From Gonapodya prolifera JEL478 (taxonomy: Eukaryota > Monoblepharomycota > Monoblepharidomycetes > Monoblepharidales > Gonapodyaceae), in NCBI GenBank assembly GCA_001574975.1, contig KQ965768.1, forward strand, positions 302,548 through 366,342: DNA of 63,795 nucleotides, read 5' to 3'. This document shows, piece by piece, positions 34,720 through 48,318 of this stretch. Below the pieces are notes generated by a model that saw only the letters and a list, made by a program, of their open reading frames with translations, did not search any database and was not told the DNA's origin. Every line of letters starts with the position of its first letter. Position 1 is the stretch's first letter. The translations under genes were made by a program, and so were the position numbers.

Positions 34720-36332
34720 TTATTGCACAGTAATTTTTGTTCCCGCGTCATTCAACCTTTTCACCAGAACGTCGCCAAAAGTGCTTGCGGGGGTGAGAAT
34801 GCCGCCACCAAACTGTTTCACACCCGGTAGTTCAGACCTTTGGAACACCAAAGCAAGCGCACATTCCGCCACGTATTTCGGAGTCTCGGAGTAGCCCGGG
34901 TCCCCGGGTCCGTCAAAAGTAACTTTTGACTTTTTACCCGAAACATCTGTTGCAACAGCCGCAATCTTGACATGCAGACCGTCTTTCGTCGCAAAGTATG
35001 CTGTTCCCGGAGCTGGAGCAAGGTATCGTCGAAAGAACCACCGCGTGGGTGGGAATCCAAGGAGCAACGTCATCCAAAACATCGCGCTGAGGGCTATAAG
35101 CGCAGCGAAGAGATTTGGCACAGACATTGTCTCTGAGTAAACGTAGCGGCCGAGTGAGTGACCGAGAAGAGCATTAGTTCGGCGTACGACAGGGGCATCT
35201 AGATGCATCATCGGTTGTTGTGAGAAACATCAAATCTATGAGCTTTCTTGTTGACTTTACTCACTAGCGAGAGCCATAATATTGGGAATTTGCCAGCGAC
35301 CAAGATCCCAGCTGAAAAAGAGCAGAGGGAAGGGGAACGGCTTGTCCTTCCCCGTCAAACCTTGGAGTTCGCAAAACGCCATTTAGATCCCGAAAAGTGC
35401 CAGAAACGAAATCTTCATACCGCCTTGCGGGTTCAAATAGAACGGATTGCGCACAAGGTCCAGTTGACCGGATAACGGATATTCGGAGAAGTTCATGATT
35501 GAGTCCAGAGTCCCTCTTGACACCCCACCGACTGCTGAGAGGACCGACACATTTACAGATACCGCAGGGGACGAGCATGCTCGCGCAGCCAAGTAGGCAG
35601 TCAAGTCGCTTCGGTGGCAGGGGGTTGGAGAGGGGGAAGAGGAAAAGGGAAAGAGACAGAAAACATACCTGGGAACCGAATCGAATCCACATGCAGGAAC
35701 CACCACCACTTGGCTCTTTCGAGCAGCGTCATGGTAGCGATCGATTATTTGTCGAATCCACCAAACCTCTCCCTTGGTAGCAGCGAGCGAAACTAATTAA
35801 CATCAGAGCAACTTCCCCGCTTTCTTTAAACGCACTGTGACATCCACGTAGTCCGTACCGTGCCGCACACAGGCGTCGACAACCGGCGTTCCGTGAATCG
35901 CATACGGCCCGACGCTTTCAAAAACAAGGATGTAGTAAAGGTACCTGAATGCACGTGGGCTCAACATACGCTGCTATGATAACCCTTGTCTGAAATACCA
36001 TAGTGTTAATGGATTCCTGTGCGTTACATGGTAGAAGATAGATCGCAAAGAAGTTGTGGTGAGAAGGTGGATCGCAAGGAACGCACTTGAACGACGTTGA
36101 ACCTCACCTGAGAATCGGACGTTGCCACCATGATTCCGATATCCTCCTTCTTCCAGCGACCCGACGATGCATCCAAAACCGTCTGTAGCGACGCTTCAAC
36201 TTTCTTCAGGGAGCGTCCAGCAACTGCCAGTCTCAAACCCGACGGTGAATTGTTCTCCACGAGATACTTGGTTATCCTCGATCCGGTGTATCCTGTGACG
36301 CCGTAAACAACGATGTCCCATTTTCGATCCAT
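34720..36332 (-). CDS. saccharopine dehydrogenase-like oxidoreductase (SCCPDH type)
   Basis: The protein starts MDRKWDIVVYGVTGYTGSRI, a Rossmann nucleotide-binding motif (G-x-T-G-x-T-G), followed by LRLAVAGRSLKKVEASLQ. Further exons give YAIHGTPVVDACVRHGTDYV, YHDAARKSQVVVVPACGFDS and LTAYLAARACSSPAVSVN. The last exons hold a hydrophobic stretch (LFAALIALSAMFWMTLLLGF), GTAYFATKDGLHVKI and the family C-terminus ALVFQRSELPGVKQFGGGIL followed by TPASTFGDVLVKRL. This is the fungal/animal SCCPDH-like family, associated with lipid droplets or mitochondria in other species; the reaction is unknown and it is not the lysine-pathway enzyme itself. The gene is convergent with the SUMT gene, 63 nt apart. 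About seven exons. Confidence 0.85.
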
Positions 36333-38260
<1,928 letters not shown>

Positions 38261-39105
38261 AGATAGTGAATACAGACTGTCCGAAGAATTTTCCTTTGTC
38301 AGAGACAATAATATTATTTCGCAATCTGGAATGTTTCTCGGGGCTGGTCTTCACTGATGATTGTAACGTGGCTTTTCGGCCACTGAAATAATGCGAAAAC
38401 AAGCAACTGTTTCGACCAAGGAATTTGAAGTTTTGCCCCCTTTTGGCGCATTATAAATTTCCTTGAATTCAGTCTTTTTGATGAGATAGTACAATCTCGA
38501 TTTTACATGCCATCGAATTGTGCGGGGCTCATCAGAAATGACCTCGGTTTGAAGTGCAACTGCGTCTTATCCGGCACGCCGCAGCTCGAAACTTCTTCCG
38601 TGCGTGGTGTAAGCTCCTCGCCGATCTTACTCGGCGGCCCGGGCCTCTCCGTCCTTCAGCATCGAGACCAAATCATTGTGCTCTGTTCGTTGTTCCCGTT
38701 GCGGGCAGACAGGAGGAGAACTCCAGAAGAGATATGGCCGACGATCTACGACTTAGTCTTTCCGCAATCTTCGTGAAGTGGTACTTCTGACGGGGGTTGT
38801 CTCCCTTGGCCGAAAAGTAAACACCTAAATATTTGGAAAACCGAAAGAGAGAAGTTTTCCAATTTCTCTCAAATCGCTAAAAAAAGGAAAACGGTGAAAG
38901 GCAAGAAAAGATGAAATCTAGCGAGATATTGCATGTAGACTTTTGCAAAATTTGCCTGGCCGAAAAGCATTGGGGCAGATGATGTCAACAAATATAAATT
39001 AGAGTTTGCAGGCACGTGGGTTTGTGCCCCTCCACGTGCCGTTCAATTTCAAATAACGAGATTCCGGAACCTTTCATTGAAAACCACGGCCCTCGCGACA
39101 ATTTG
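38261..39105. other. intergenic region
   Basis: I cannot support a gene here. A plus-strand frame at 38507-38776 and a short minus-strand stretch reading NDLVSMLKDGEARAAE before a GTAAGA donor (about 38685-38630) look mildly coding but link to nothing. The rest holds the monooxygenase 3' UTR and an AT-rich promoter. Confidence 0.4.
39011..39040. promoter_or_regulatory. inverted pair of E-box (CACGTG) sites
   Basis: GGCACGTGG (39011-39019) and CCACGTGCC (39032-39040) form perfect 9-bp inverted arms with a 12-nt loop, each holding CACGTG. They lie about 65-95 nt before the ATG at 39106. CACGTG is the core of basic helix-loop-helix (Cbf1/USF-like) sites; binding here is inference. Confidence 0.55.
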
Positions 39106-40085
39106 ATGCCCGCGGACTCTTCCACCCCCTCCGCTACACCCCAGCCTCCTCCAGTGGGCCGATGGATGGCTCTTTTGCGATGGTTGAATCTTGAGTGAGT
39201 GAAGGGAAAGCTCTCGACGAAACTGGGCTGCTGAACGACCTATCCCAGTGCGATTCTTCTCCCGATCCTTGGTTTTCTCATAGGTAAATCATGGTTCATC
39301 GGAGGATTGTCAGTAGTGTAAATCGTATTCTCTCCCCTGGCTACGCAAGGATCGCTCTTCACGGACTTGTCCGTTGACGCTCCGCTCTGGCGGCAGCCAC
39401 ACTCGTTCATACTCCGAGACTTCGCTGTTCAACGGGCGGGGACAATTTATTACTACACCAAAGTTACATCTGCGCCTGTGTGGTTTCAATCGATCACGCA
39501 AGTTGCTTTTTTGATTGTGGTTGGCTTGCTCCTGCTCGACTTTTGGAGGCGAGAGATACGAACGTACGCTGAGATGATTGCGCTTGGTGAGCTGCACTCC
39601 CCAGAATGGATATATAGGGAAGCATCGAACAAACTCTCAAAATTCTTTCCAGCGAGCATGTTCGTTGCTTACCGGTCATGGAATGAAAACATCGCACCGG
39701 TAAGTGATGTAAGCCTGTTTTCACTGGGAGTTTGCTGACCAGTATGGGGCACTCATAGAGTGTTGCTGTCCTTGCGGATCCTTCAATCTATGAAGCAGCA
39801 CTTGTGGAAGATGAATCGAAGTCCGTTGTTATCACAGACGCCCTCTTTTCATTTTCAGTTGGCAACTTCGCGGTTGTTGCCTCCCTTGGAGTCGTACTTG
39901 TCGTTCGAGCATACGAGTACATGGGAGGAACACTGTTCCAGACATGGGCAAAGCAGGCAGAGGTTCGTCGATTACAACAAAAGCGGGAGCAGCAAATGGG
40001 AGCGCGGGAGTTGGGTAACCGGATTGTCGGCGTGGAAACGGAAACCTTGGGCGAGGATGGAAAAGTTACAAAGAAGAAGAATTGA
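39106..40085 (+). CDS. hypothetical multi-pass membrane protein
   Basis: Not recognised. Exon 1 starts MPADSSTPSATPQPPPVGRW and ends LLRWLNLE at a GTGAGT donor (39194). Around 39240-39310 lies an exon with a hydrophobic run (ILLPILGFLI), then an exon with LSVDAPLWRQPHSFILRD, YYTKVTSAPVWFQSITQ and the helix VAFLIVVGLLLLDFWRRE. The last exon, after acceptor CATAG near 39759, gives SVAVLADPSIYEAALVEDES, a second hydrophobic segment (FAVVASLGVVLVVRAYEYMG) and a charged tail ending KKKN at 40085. Two or three membrane helices with a soluble loop between them suggest an organelle membrane protein. ATG 39106 was preferred over the in-frame ATG at 39016 because the E-box pair lies between them. Confidence 0.6.
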
Positions 40086-40167
40086 GTAATTGCGTTAACG
40101 AGCTTTTGGGAGGGATTGGACTACATGGTAAACGGAACACTAGAAGAATCTTCAAATGGATTGTAAT

Positions 40168-40357
40168 ATCACCTGCGGTGTATAATTATCACAGTGAAAT
40201 CTAATTCGTATGTGCCAAATGGAGACTTGGAACTACAGCACGGGTGGGGCGGCGGTGGAACGAAGAGCAGGAAGGAAGACCGAACCTTCTGATGAATGGT
40301 TACGTACTATCACCTGCAGTGTAATGATTATTACAGTGAAATCTAATGCTTATGCTC
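40168..40357 (+). repeat. diverged direct repeat pair in a convergent intergenic region
   Basis: The first copy (from 40168) and the second (from 40309) each run about 50 nt, sharing ATCACCTGC-G/A-GTGTA and CAGTGAAATCTAAT followed by TATG. They are offset by 141 nt, between the end of the membrane-protein gene and the end of VTC4. The second copy runs almost to the VTC4 stop codon (40375-40377). Confidence 0.65.
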
Positions 40358-40374
40358 TAAAATGCAACTCGAGG

Positions 40375-43242
40375 CTACAGCAAAAAGTGCCCACTAGTCA
40401 TCTTCATCCAAAAGTTGACAATGCTCGCAGCGACTAGGACGCCCACAATCGCTGTCGGACCCCACACTTCGTCGTATGGTCCCGCACCTCGTGCGCGAAT
40501 GTTTGTGGCACGCGCGCGGAAAATGACGGTGGCATAGAGCATGACCAACAACGAAATCAACGTGAAGAGAATTCCAGCGACACGTGCAGTGACATCTCCG
40601 AAATTGAGAAGGCCGAGAGACAATCCTCCGAGAGTGACGGACTGAAAAACAAAGGAAGAAAATCAGCTCTGAATCTCTGCCTGTTCCGTTAGAGGCACTT
40701 ACGAAGTTCAGCCAGCTTAAGAACGTTCTCTCGTTTGCGAAAAAGACTTTTGGCTCCACTCTTACAACAACACCGCCACCGCTAGTGCTTTTCGGGGCCG
40801 GCGCAACTTCGCGAGGCTTTGGCGCCGAGAACATATTGATGAATTGGTCAATGGGGGAAGGGTTCTTCTTCGAACCACCACCACCACCAAGCAAGGGAGT
40901 ACGTTCGTCCGTGACATCATCGTCATGTGACGGACTTGGTTGCTCAACCACCACTTGAATTTCTTCCGCTTGGGGGACGAGGGAGGCTCGTTTGACGACC
41001 GCCGCCTCCTGGTTCGCAATCTTGACTGCGGATGAGAGGCGAAGCGTTTCTGGGAGTTGATCCTCGGGGGGAGCTGGTCTGCGGATGTCACGTCCCATTT
41101 GAGGCAGCCAAAATGGCAAAAGGGAGACGCGATCATCAAATAGTGTCGCGATTCCGTGACAGAACTTTGAAAACTTCGGCACCTAAAGTGACCATGGCCA
41201 CATCAACAATCGAACCGAAGGGGATTATAGCTGTCGAAAGCTTACTTCTTCTACGAGATGAGATCCGATAAGGTCTCGGATCCACTGGGGAGCTTCTGCA
41301 CCCATTAAGGTCTGAAGTTTGACCTCAAGTACGGCATATGGAAAGAGTATTTTGTCATCCTGCAAATGGTGGGCAGAACAGCCAATGAGTGACGTTCACA
41401 TTTAACTTATGCGGCACGTCCTCACTTTTGCAACCTGATCGAAAGGGTGCTCCACACCGACATCCGTCCGCCTCCAGTTGTTGTTCAATCCTCTCCTCTT
41501 CACACCATCCTGGTCGTCTTCTCGAATCATCGCTAACTCTGTGTCCAGAGAAATTCGCACCCGAGCGTCCCCCGGCAATTGGAAGGCCGTCCTGTTGTAG
41601 AAAGTGCGCACCATTGGTACGAGTTTCTTTTCGAGCACTGTTTTCTGCACTTCCGTCGAAAGTTTGAGCATTTCGTCGAGCTCCTTTCCAGATTTGGCGC
41701 CTCGCTCTCGAAGTTTCGACACCACTTTACCATAATCGTAAGTACCGGCGAGGTACGCGTTGACGTGCTCTTCCTTGATGGAAAAGCGGGATTTCACCGA
41801 AGGTTCACCGGTCCAATCCTCATGGTGTGTTTTCCGCTCCACGAAAATTTCTGTCGTTCGGTCCGGACGACCGTACCAACGCAAGCGGATTGCTTGGGCG
41901 CCCTCCGATTTCTCAAGTCGCCCCGTGTAGAGGTCAAACTGCTCGTTGTCGAAATAGATGGAGGTGATAGCGGGGTCAGGTTCCACATTTGGATTTTGGA
42001 AGACAAGGACCGGCAGATGTTTTAGAATGACGCATTTGACGTCCGTGATGTTGTCTGGAAGTAGCAGGATAAGAGAAGGAATACTACTAAGAAGAGCCAG
42101 CATTCCAAACTCTGTCAGAATCTCACTCACCAGGGTGGACCCAGTATTTGACGGTTTTCCTGACGAAGTCCGTCTGCTTCCCTCCCGCGCTGGCAAGTTC
42201 CTCGTTTCTCTTCCCACCGAGACGTATCGCGTCGAAAAGTTTAGAAAGGCGAATAATGAGCGGATCCATATCCAGTTTGAAGAAGGGTCGGTGGTTGAGA
42301 CGGATACTGAATACTGGCTTGAGGAGTTTCCCGCCAGATACTTTGTCATGCTTCTTCAGGATCTAGAGTAGGACAAGGGCCACGAATGCTTAGTCTTCCT
42401 GTTCTACGTCAAACTGCAAACCCCGCGCAAATCCCATGACCTCCGTTCTCTGGGGGCACAAACCCTCACCTTCATGAAGCCGGTGAAGTTCAATCTCGCA
42501 TACTTGCTGAGCTCGCTAATCTCCCTCGCAATCTTGTCCATTTCTCGAGCCTGTGGGGCGTATCGCTCCTGGGAGAAACGCTCCGCGTCCACTCCCGGCG
42601 GCGGAGTCGCGCTTTGCGCCAGCATTCTATCAACAGTGTGTTCGAGCTCCAGAATATGTCGCTGCAGCTCATCGAACTTGAGCTGACGGAATGATACGAC
42701 CTTTCCAAGGGGAGGTAAGTTTCAGATGTGGACGGGAACCAAGCACACAGTAGAACAGCACAGTACCTTGTCCAGTTCTCGTTCCAGAGTTTCGACAAAA
42801 CGCTGCTCCTCCTGGTCCGAAATTCCTTCATTTCCCTTCGACGTCGCAGTCTTGAGCTGGGACTTGAGACGGTCGTAGTCCAGGTAGTAGTACTGAAAGT
42901 TTCAAGGGCCCATCACCAGGTAAGTAACATTGACAGAGAGTAGGGGAAGCTTCACGCCACGGACCTTCCATTCCGGAAACACGGAGGCTGCAAGCTGCTG
43001 CCCAAACTGAAGATGTTCAAGTGGTTTTCAACAAGGTGGGTTCACAAGGATCACGACAAGCAGAGACCGTTCCGTCGACGGATGCGAGCACGGCAAGGAG
43101 TAGTGCCGAGGTGAGAAAGATTAGAGTAATATTTGAAGTGAAAACGGGCGTTTAGGAAGGAAAAGCGGTATCAAGTTTGAATGACGGGGCGCTTGATGAG
43201 AAGGTCGATGGAGAACGGGGCAGAACCGAAGCGTACCTTCAT
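40375..43242 (-). CDS. VTC4: vacuolar transporter chaperone 4, polyphosphate polymerase (SPX-VTC-DUF202)
   Basis: VTC4 makes polyphosphate from ATP in the vacuolar membrane and is activated through its SPX domain by inositol pyrophosphates. The SPX domain starts [16 protein letters not shown], where the first exon has only six coding bases (43242-43237) before a 230-nt intron. SPX continues [18 protein letters not shown] and [17 protein letters not shown]. The catalytic tunnel domain shows IRLRWYG (two Arg), [20 protein letters not shown] and [53 protein letters not shown] and [12 protein letters not shown] (metal-binding Glu), so it is the catalytic subunit type rather than VTC2/3. A charged linker follows, then the DUF202 membrane part: [14 protein letters not shown], then [20 protein letters not shown] and a last helix [15 protein letters not shown]. 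Stop at 40375-40377. Confidence 0.93.
43237..43242 (-). other. coding part of VTC4 exon 1, six bases (Met-Lys)
   Basis: ATGAAG is followed directly by GTACGC (donor at 43236). The next exon starts at 43006 after CAG and reads FGQQLAAS, so the splice gives the invariant SPX start M-K-F-G. The 5' UTR part of this exon is not defined. Confidence 0.75.
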
Positions 43243-43575
43243 AGTTCCCGAGAAAAGAGGGGAAAGTGCTCGCGATGGCCGAAAGAAAGTCGAAGTGATG
43301 TTTCCCGGCACGCGTCAGGACTCGGGGCACGTGCTCGGGGCTCTCCCCGATAATCCTTTCCAAATTTGGCGAATAACTCACATCTGTTTTCTATTCTTGT
43401 GGTACCCGAGGAAAAGCTACATACAGCACAGTCTATGCATAGGTTACAATGCGCAAAGAAGGTTCGAAAATATTACATGTTTAAGTGATCGGGGAGTGCT
43501 CTCCCCGACTTCGGCTAACGCATACCAAACATAGCGTCTGATAAAGAGAAGAGTCCGAAAGTTCGTCCGAGAGGT

Positions 43576-44113
43576 CTATGCAGTCTTTCCTGGTACGAAG
43601 CCGCATTTCGTGCAGAGTTTCTCCACCAAGCTGTGATCCTGTTTACAAGCAGCGATACGTTCTTCCACTTTGGTAGGAAGGTGTATATCTGCAATGGAAG
43701 AGTGTTTTGTCAGTTATAAAGCAGTGCGTTGAGTTGCGTCTAGCTTTCAACTCACGTGAACCGTCGCAATATGGCAACCGACTGGAATATTTGCAAATGC
43801 ACATGGGCACGTAGATGCCCTTCGGTTTATGCTCCGGTCCCACTTCCGTTCCTGGTACGAGCCACTCCAGTGGGGTGAATCCAGTCCCCTCGTGAGAGTT
43901 GTCGCACCACGGTTGGGTCTTACTGAGACCGCAAGTGCAATACAGAAGCTTGATGGGACCCGGGGGATCCGTAGGCGGTGGGCATCGCACCGTTTTCAGA
44001 TGGTATCCGGCGACTGCCGGGTACAAACGCTCCGGCTCCTTTGCGGTATCTTCAATGTCGGGGATTCCGTTTGCCATGCAAGGGGGAACGGGCGAATCGC
44101 AAGGGGGATTCAT
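43576..44113 (-). CDS. double CDGSH iron-sulfur domain protein
   Basis: CDGSH proteins bind a redox-active 2Fe-2S cluster through three Cys and one His; two-domain versions (CISD3-like) sit in mitochondria. Exon 1 (44113-43756) and exon 2 (43688-43576) sum to 471 nt, 156 codons plus stop. The first motif is CTCGLSKTQPWCDNSH, with Asn where the family usually has Gly. The second is CICKYSSRLPYCDGS|H, where the His codon is made across the intron (C in exon 1, AT in exon 2). The C-terminus reads IHLPTKVEERIAACK and LCTKCGFVPGKTA, which adds a C-x-x-C pair. No clear presequence is visible. All cluster ligands are present, so it is probably functional. Confidence 0.88.
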
Positions 44114-44723
44114 TAGGCTGATGCGGTAATGATGCAGTGGTAATCTTCATTGTCGAGTGTTTATCTGCGGGACAACTGCCTCAGCAGCTTTTGCGAAGAT
44201 GCGAAATGGATGGACCGGAGTTGACAACAACAACCCGGAGGAGCAACTCCACCCGGATCCGGAGACAAAAGCCCTATAATATGATGCAAGAGATTGCCTT
44301 GGAAGCTGGTTCCTCAGTGGAAGGTGGGGCAGCTCAATAGGTGAGTCGCCTTGATTCGATCGCTATTCTGAGTTCCCTCCTGCCTGGTACTAAAGGGAGG
44401 TTGGTACTTGCATCGACGCACGAACGGGTATGATCTTGTGCGTGGGTAGATGCACAGAGGGAGGTGGAAGGTGGATGACAGGAGGCAGGGTGAAGAAGAT
44501 GGGGGGTAGACTTCACAGACTCCAAAGCGAGCCCCGGCATTTTGATCATTATCCTTTATCCACGTCGTTTTCTAAGTTCCAGATTATCGTCATGAACCAT
44601 ATTGCATCGGATGCGATGAGTTCATACCCGCCGGTATCCGGCTAAACTTCTGAAGGTGACTGTGGTCATATGTACAGCAAGAGTCACCGTCGCACTCAAT
44701 CGCCCACTCGCACTTGCATCGCC
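44114..44723. other. divergent promoter region
   Basis: This separates the CDGSH gene (-) from the acyl-CoA dehydrogenase (+). Small open frames on both strands show no family pattern. Nothing else is recognised. Confidence 0.45.
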
Positions 44724-46709
44724 ATGTTCTCGCGCGCCGCTCCCCTCCTTAGAAACGCTGCGGCGTCGGTGGCAAAGTCGCACCTCAGGTGAATCTTCAC
44801 GTGTGCAACTTCGGCAACACATCTTGCCGAATCTCCATTTTCCGAGCGCACTCAACCAAATCACCTGCATGGCTACACAGGCAACCCGTCCGAGCGTTTG
44901 CCAGCTCCAATTGCACCTTGGAACTCGCTCCGTCGCTTCCACCGTCCCTGCACACTTTCACCGAAGATGAGATGATGCTCAAGGAGAGCGTCGCGCGATT
45001 TGCCCGGGAGGTCGTAGCCCCAAGGGTCTCAGAAATGGACGAAAAGGAAAAGATGGACCCGGAAATCATCAAGGGACTGTTTGACAACGGGGTGTGTTTT
45101 CGTCATGTCACATTCTGTGCTCCCTTACATCGCCATCTCAAGCGCATCTCCCTGGATACCATAGTTCATGGCGATTGAAGCAGAGACTGACTACGGAGGT
45201 TCCCAGGCATCGTTCACGTCTGTCATCCTCGCTGTGGAAGAGCTCGCCAAGGTTGACCCTTCAGTCTCAGTCCTCATGGACGTTCAAAACACGGTGCGCC
45301 CAACCTCTGGGACCACACCAGTCGGAAACGTGACACTAATTGTGTTTGATTTTGATATCTCTGTGCTTCCTCCTCCCGATGAAGTTGGTCGGCATCCTGT
45401 TTAACAAGCTGGCGACCAAAGCGCAGAAGGAGAAGTACATCCCCCAGCTTGCATCCGGAAAACTGGGCTGCTTCTGCCTTTCCGAATCCGGCGCGGGGTC
45501 TGACGCCTTTGCGCTCTCGACACGGGCCGTGAAGGATGGTGACCACTATGTCATCAACGGATCCAAAATGTGGATCACCAACAGTGGCGAAGCCGAAATA
45601 TTCCTCGTGTTTGCCAATGTAGACCCTTCAAAGGGTCACCGGGGTATCACCTGGTTGGTACAAGTCCGCTTGCTTGCTGTAATCTGCGAGAATGAGTGGT
45701 TGAACATCACTCGTGGACAACAGTTTCATCGTCGAGAAGGACATGGGGGTCAAAATCGCCAAAAAGGAATCGAAGCTCGGTATCCGGGCTTCATCTACTT
45801 GCTCGCTCTCCTTTGACGACGTCGAGGTGCAGTTCCATTGGTCTCACAATGAAGTGTGTCGCGACTAATATATCGCCTCCGTCCCACTCTAGGTCCCAGC
45901 AGAGAATGTCTTGGGGGAGGTCGGCAAGGGGTACAAGTACGCCATCGAGATTTTGAACGAGGGTCGGATAGGGATCGCCGCACAGGTTGGTACCGCGGAA
46001 CTTGTGCACCATCCATTCGCTTACTAGCAATGCCAAAATGCACCTCTACAGATGATTGGACTCGCTCAGGGAGTCTTCGATCACACCCTTCCGTGAGTTG
46101 TACTGACCCNCCCCCGCGTCCCCCTGAATCAACAACGTAATGCTCTCCCCGCATCACTCTCCAGGTACCTCTTCCAAAGAAAGCAGTTCGGAAAGTACAT
46201 TGGGGAGTTCCAAGTGAGTGCAAAAATCGCCGTGGCGACCAGAGCCGAACCAAACTTGTTCCATTGAATGTTAGGGAATGCAATTCCAATATGCTCAGAT
46301 CGCGACCGAGATTGAAGCGGCGCGGTTGTTGACCTACAACGCGGCCCGGTTGAAAGACGAGGGCAAGCCGTTCATCAAGGAGGTGAGACTTCTCCTTTAG
46401 GAATCGTCGAGACATGTAGAAATCTTTCCCGACGCATTCTCAGGCCGCAATGGCAAAGCTGTACTCCTCACAGATTGCCGAGAAAGCCTCCAGTATGGCG
46501 GTCGAATGGATGGGTGGCGTCGGATTCACGCGAGACGTTCCGGTGAGTTGTGCTGATAGGGCGTTCATGTAATGGCAACATTGACATGTGGATTCTTGCC
46601 CCAGGTCGAGAAATTCTATCGGGATTCCAAGATCGGCGCTATTTACGAGGGTACGAGTAACATCCAACTGCAGACAATAGCGAAACTAATTCAGGAGCAA
46701 TACAAATGA
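44724..46709 (+). CDS. ACADSB: short/branched-chain acyl-CoA dehydrogenase, mitochondrial
   Basis: An FAD enzyme that introduces the alpha-beta double bond into short or branched acyl-CoA in fatty-acid or isoleucine breakdown. Exon 1 ([20 protein letters not shown]) is a typical mitochondrial presequence. Then come [60 protein letters not shown] and [18 protein letters not shown] with [20 protein letters not shown] (flavin and substrate site). [54 protein letters not shown], and finally [14 protein letters not shown] with [20 protein letters not shown] follow. The catalytic base Glu is in IYEGTSN. About ten exons; an undetermined base (N at 46090) lies in a C-run inside an intron. Stop at 46707-46709. 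ACADSB rather than SCAD is a pattern judgement. Confidence 0.87.
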
Positions 46710-46777
46710 GCTCGTTCATGATGTTGCTTATACACGATAGAGTTACAAGAATCGCTTCTGCTTCATTTTTCGCGCCA

Positions 46778-48209
46778 CTATGCAGTTTGTGTGAAGTCCC
46801 GGATCGCTTCCAAGAAGTATCGGACGTGTTCTGGATCGTGGTCTTAGTAGGGAAGGTCTATGAGGGTAAGTCAACCAATGTCCGACTGGACGGGATCTCA
46901 CCTGGATAGACGCCATGTCCCAAATTCGCGATCCACTTCTTCGTGCCGAATTGCGCAACAAGCGCTTGGACTCGTTCTCTTATGTAGTCCTTGCTCCCGT
47001 AGAGGACACTTGGGTCGATGTTGCCCTGAAGCGTCTTGCCGGGCAAAAGAGAACGGGCCACTTCGGGCTCCACTCCAAAGTCAATTGAAATCGCATCGTA
47101 GTCTGAGCTCGCAAACTCTTTCAGAGCACCGTGAGCGTTTCGCGGGAACGCAACGATGGGTACGTGGCCCAAGTTTTGGCTCCGCAGGGCGGTGTTCACT
47201 CTCGTCGGAATAGATAAAGTGTGCGGGAGAATAAATTGACGGTAATCGCTTGGGGAAAGTTCGCCTGCATTGGAGTCGAACACTTGGAGAATCTGACGAC
47301 GCGGATAGGTCATTGCTTGTTAACTGTCAATGCACCAAGACTCATCGACTCGACTCACTTGAGCACCCGCTTTCGCTTGGCCTACGAGGAAGTCCACCAC
47401 GACATCCGTTATCCTTTTCAAGAGCTCCTCACTTTCTTTTGGCCACTTGAACAACCAAGCTTTTGATTTTGCGAACGTCTTGCTTCCTCCACCCTCGATC
47501 ATGTAAGAGAACAGAGTCCAAGGAGCGCCCGCGAAGCCAAACAGTGGGACCCGTCCGCCGAGCTTTTCTCGAGTCAAAGTAATGGCATCAAAAACGTAAC
47601 CCAGTTCGGCAGAAACATCGACCTCCGACTTTAGCTTTGCAATGTCGGCTGGGTTCGTGAGCGGACTTGGGAAGTGCGGCCCTTCCTTTGGTAGCATCTG
47701 TGAACCCAACCCCCCATGTCAGATGTAAGGACCAGAGCTCTAACGATCCCTTCTACCTCGATCAGATGAGAATAGAACGCACCTCTACAACCATTCCCAT
47801 CGCTTGTGGGACCACGAGAATGTCCGAAAAGATGATGGACGCATCCAGTAACCCATCGTAACGGTCGATAGGTTGAAGTGTCACCTCGCACGCAAGTGAT
47901 GGCGTCCGACAGATGGTGAAGAAGTCGTTTTTACTCCGGGACTCGCGAAACTCTGTAATTCAAATGGGAGGAGCATTGGTTCAAGGAGAGCAGCTTTCAA
48001 GTCCTGGCATCAGTCTCATCACAACTGAGATTCCCGATGTTTCGGATCCGCGTGATGACGAGAGCCTCCGGATGGTCAGTGAGATGGCATTGCTTACCTG
48101 GAAGATACCTTCCCGCTTGTCTCATTATCCAGACAGGAACTTTGTCCACCGGCTCGCCTCTCACCGCCCGGAGTAATCTGTCATTCTTCAGTGGAGGGAA
48201 TTTGGACAT
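46778..48209 (-). CDS. HEM12: uroporphyrinogen decarboxylase
   Basis: Cytosolic heme-pathway enzyme turning uroporphyrinogen III into coproporphyrinogen III. Start ATG 48209 reads [20 protein letters not shown], then [19 protein letters not shown] with the substrate-binding Arg residues. The next exon has [20 protein letters not shown] and [20 protein letters not shown] (catalytic Asp in FSDI). Then [33 protein letters not shown] and [16 protein letters not shown] follow. The fourth exon holds [57 protein letters not shown] and [12 protein letters not shown] last small exon ends [21 protein letters not shown]. It is tail-to-tail with the acyl-CoA dehydrogenase, 68 nt apart. It shares its substrate with the siroheme gene at 33121. 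Confidence 0.94.
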
Positions 48210-48318
48210 CGGATGGCCAACGAAAGGTGAGAGTTGGCAGGTTCAGGATGTTTCCGGTCCCTTTTGTCCTTTCCAATTTTTGCAACAACGCAATACTTTA
48301 GTACAATTGTTTTTTCAA

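Noticed and set aside
38507-38776. 89-codon frame in the intergenic region
   Set aside because: No homology pattern and no splice context. The opposite strand shows an equally weak coding look.
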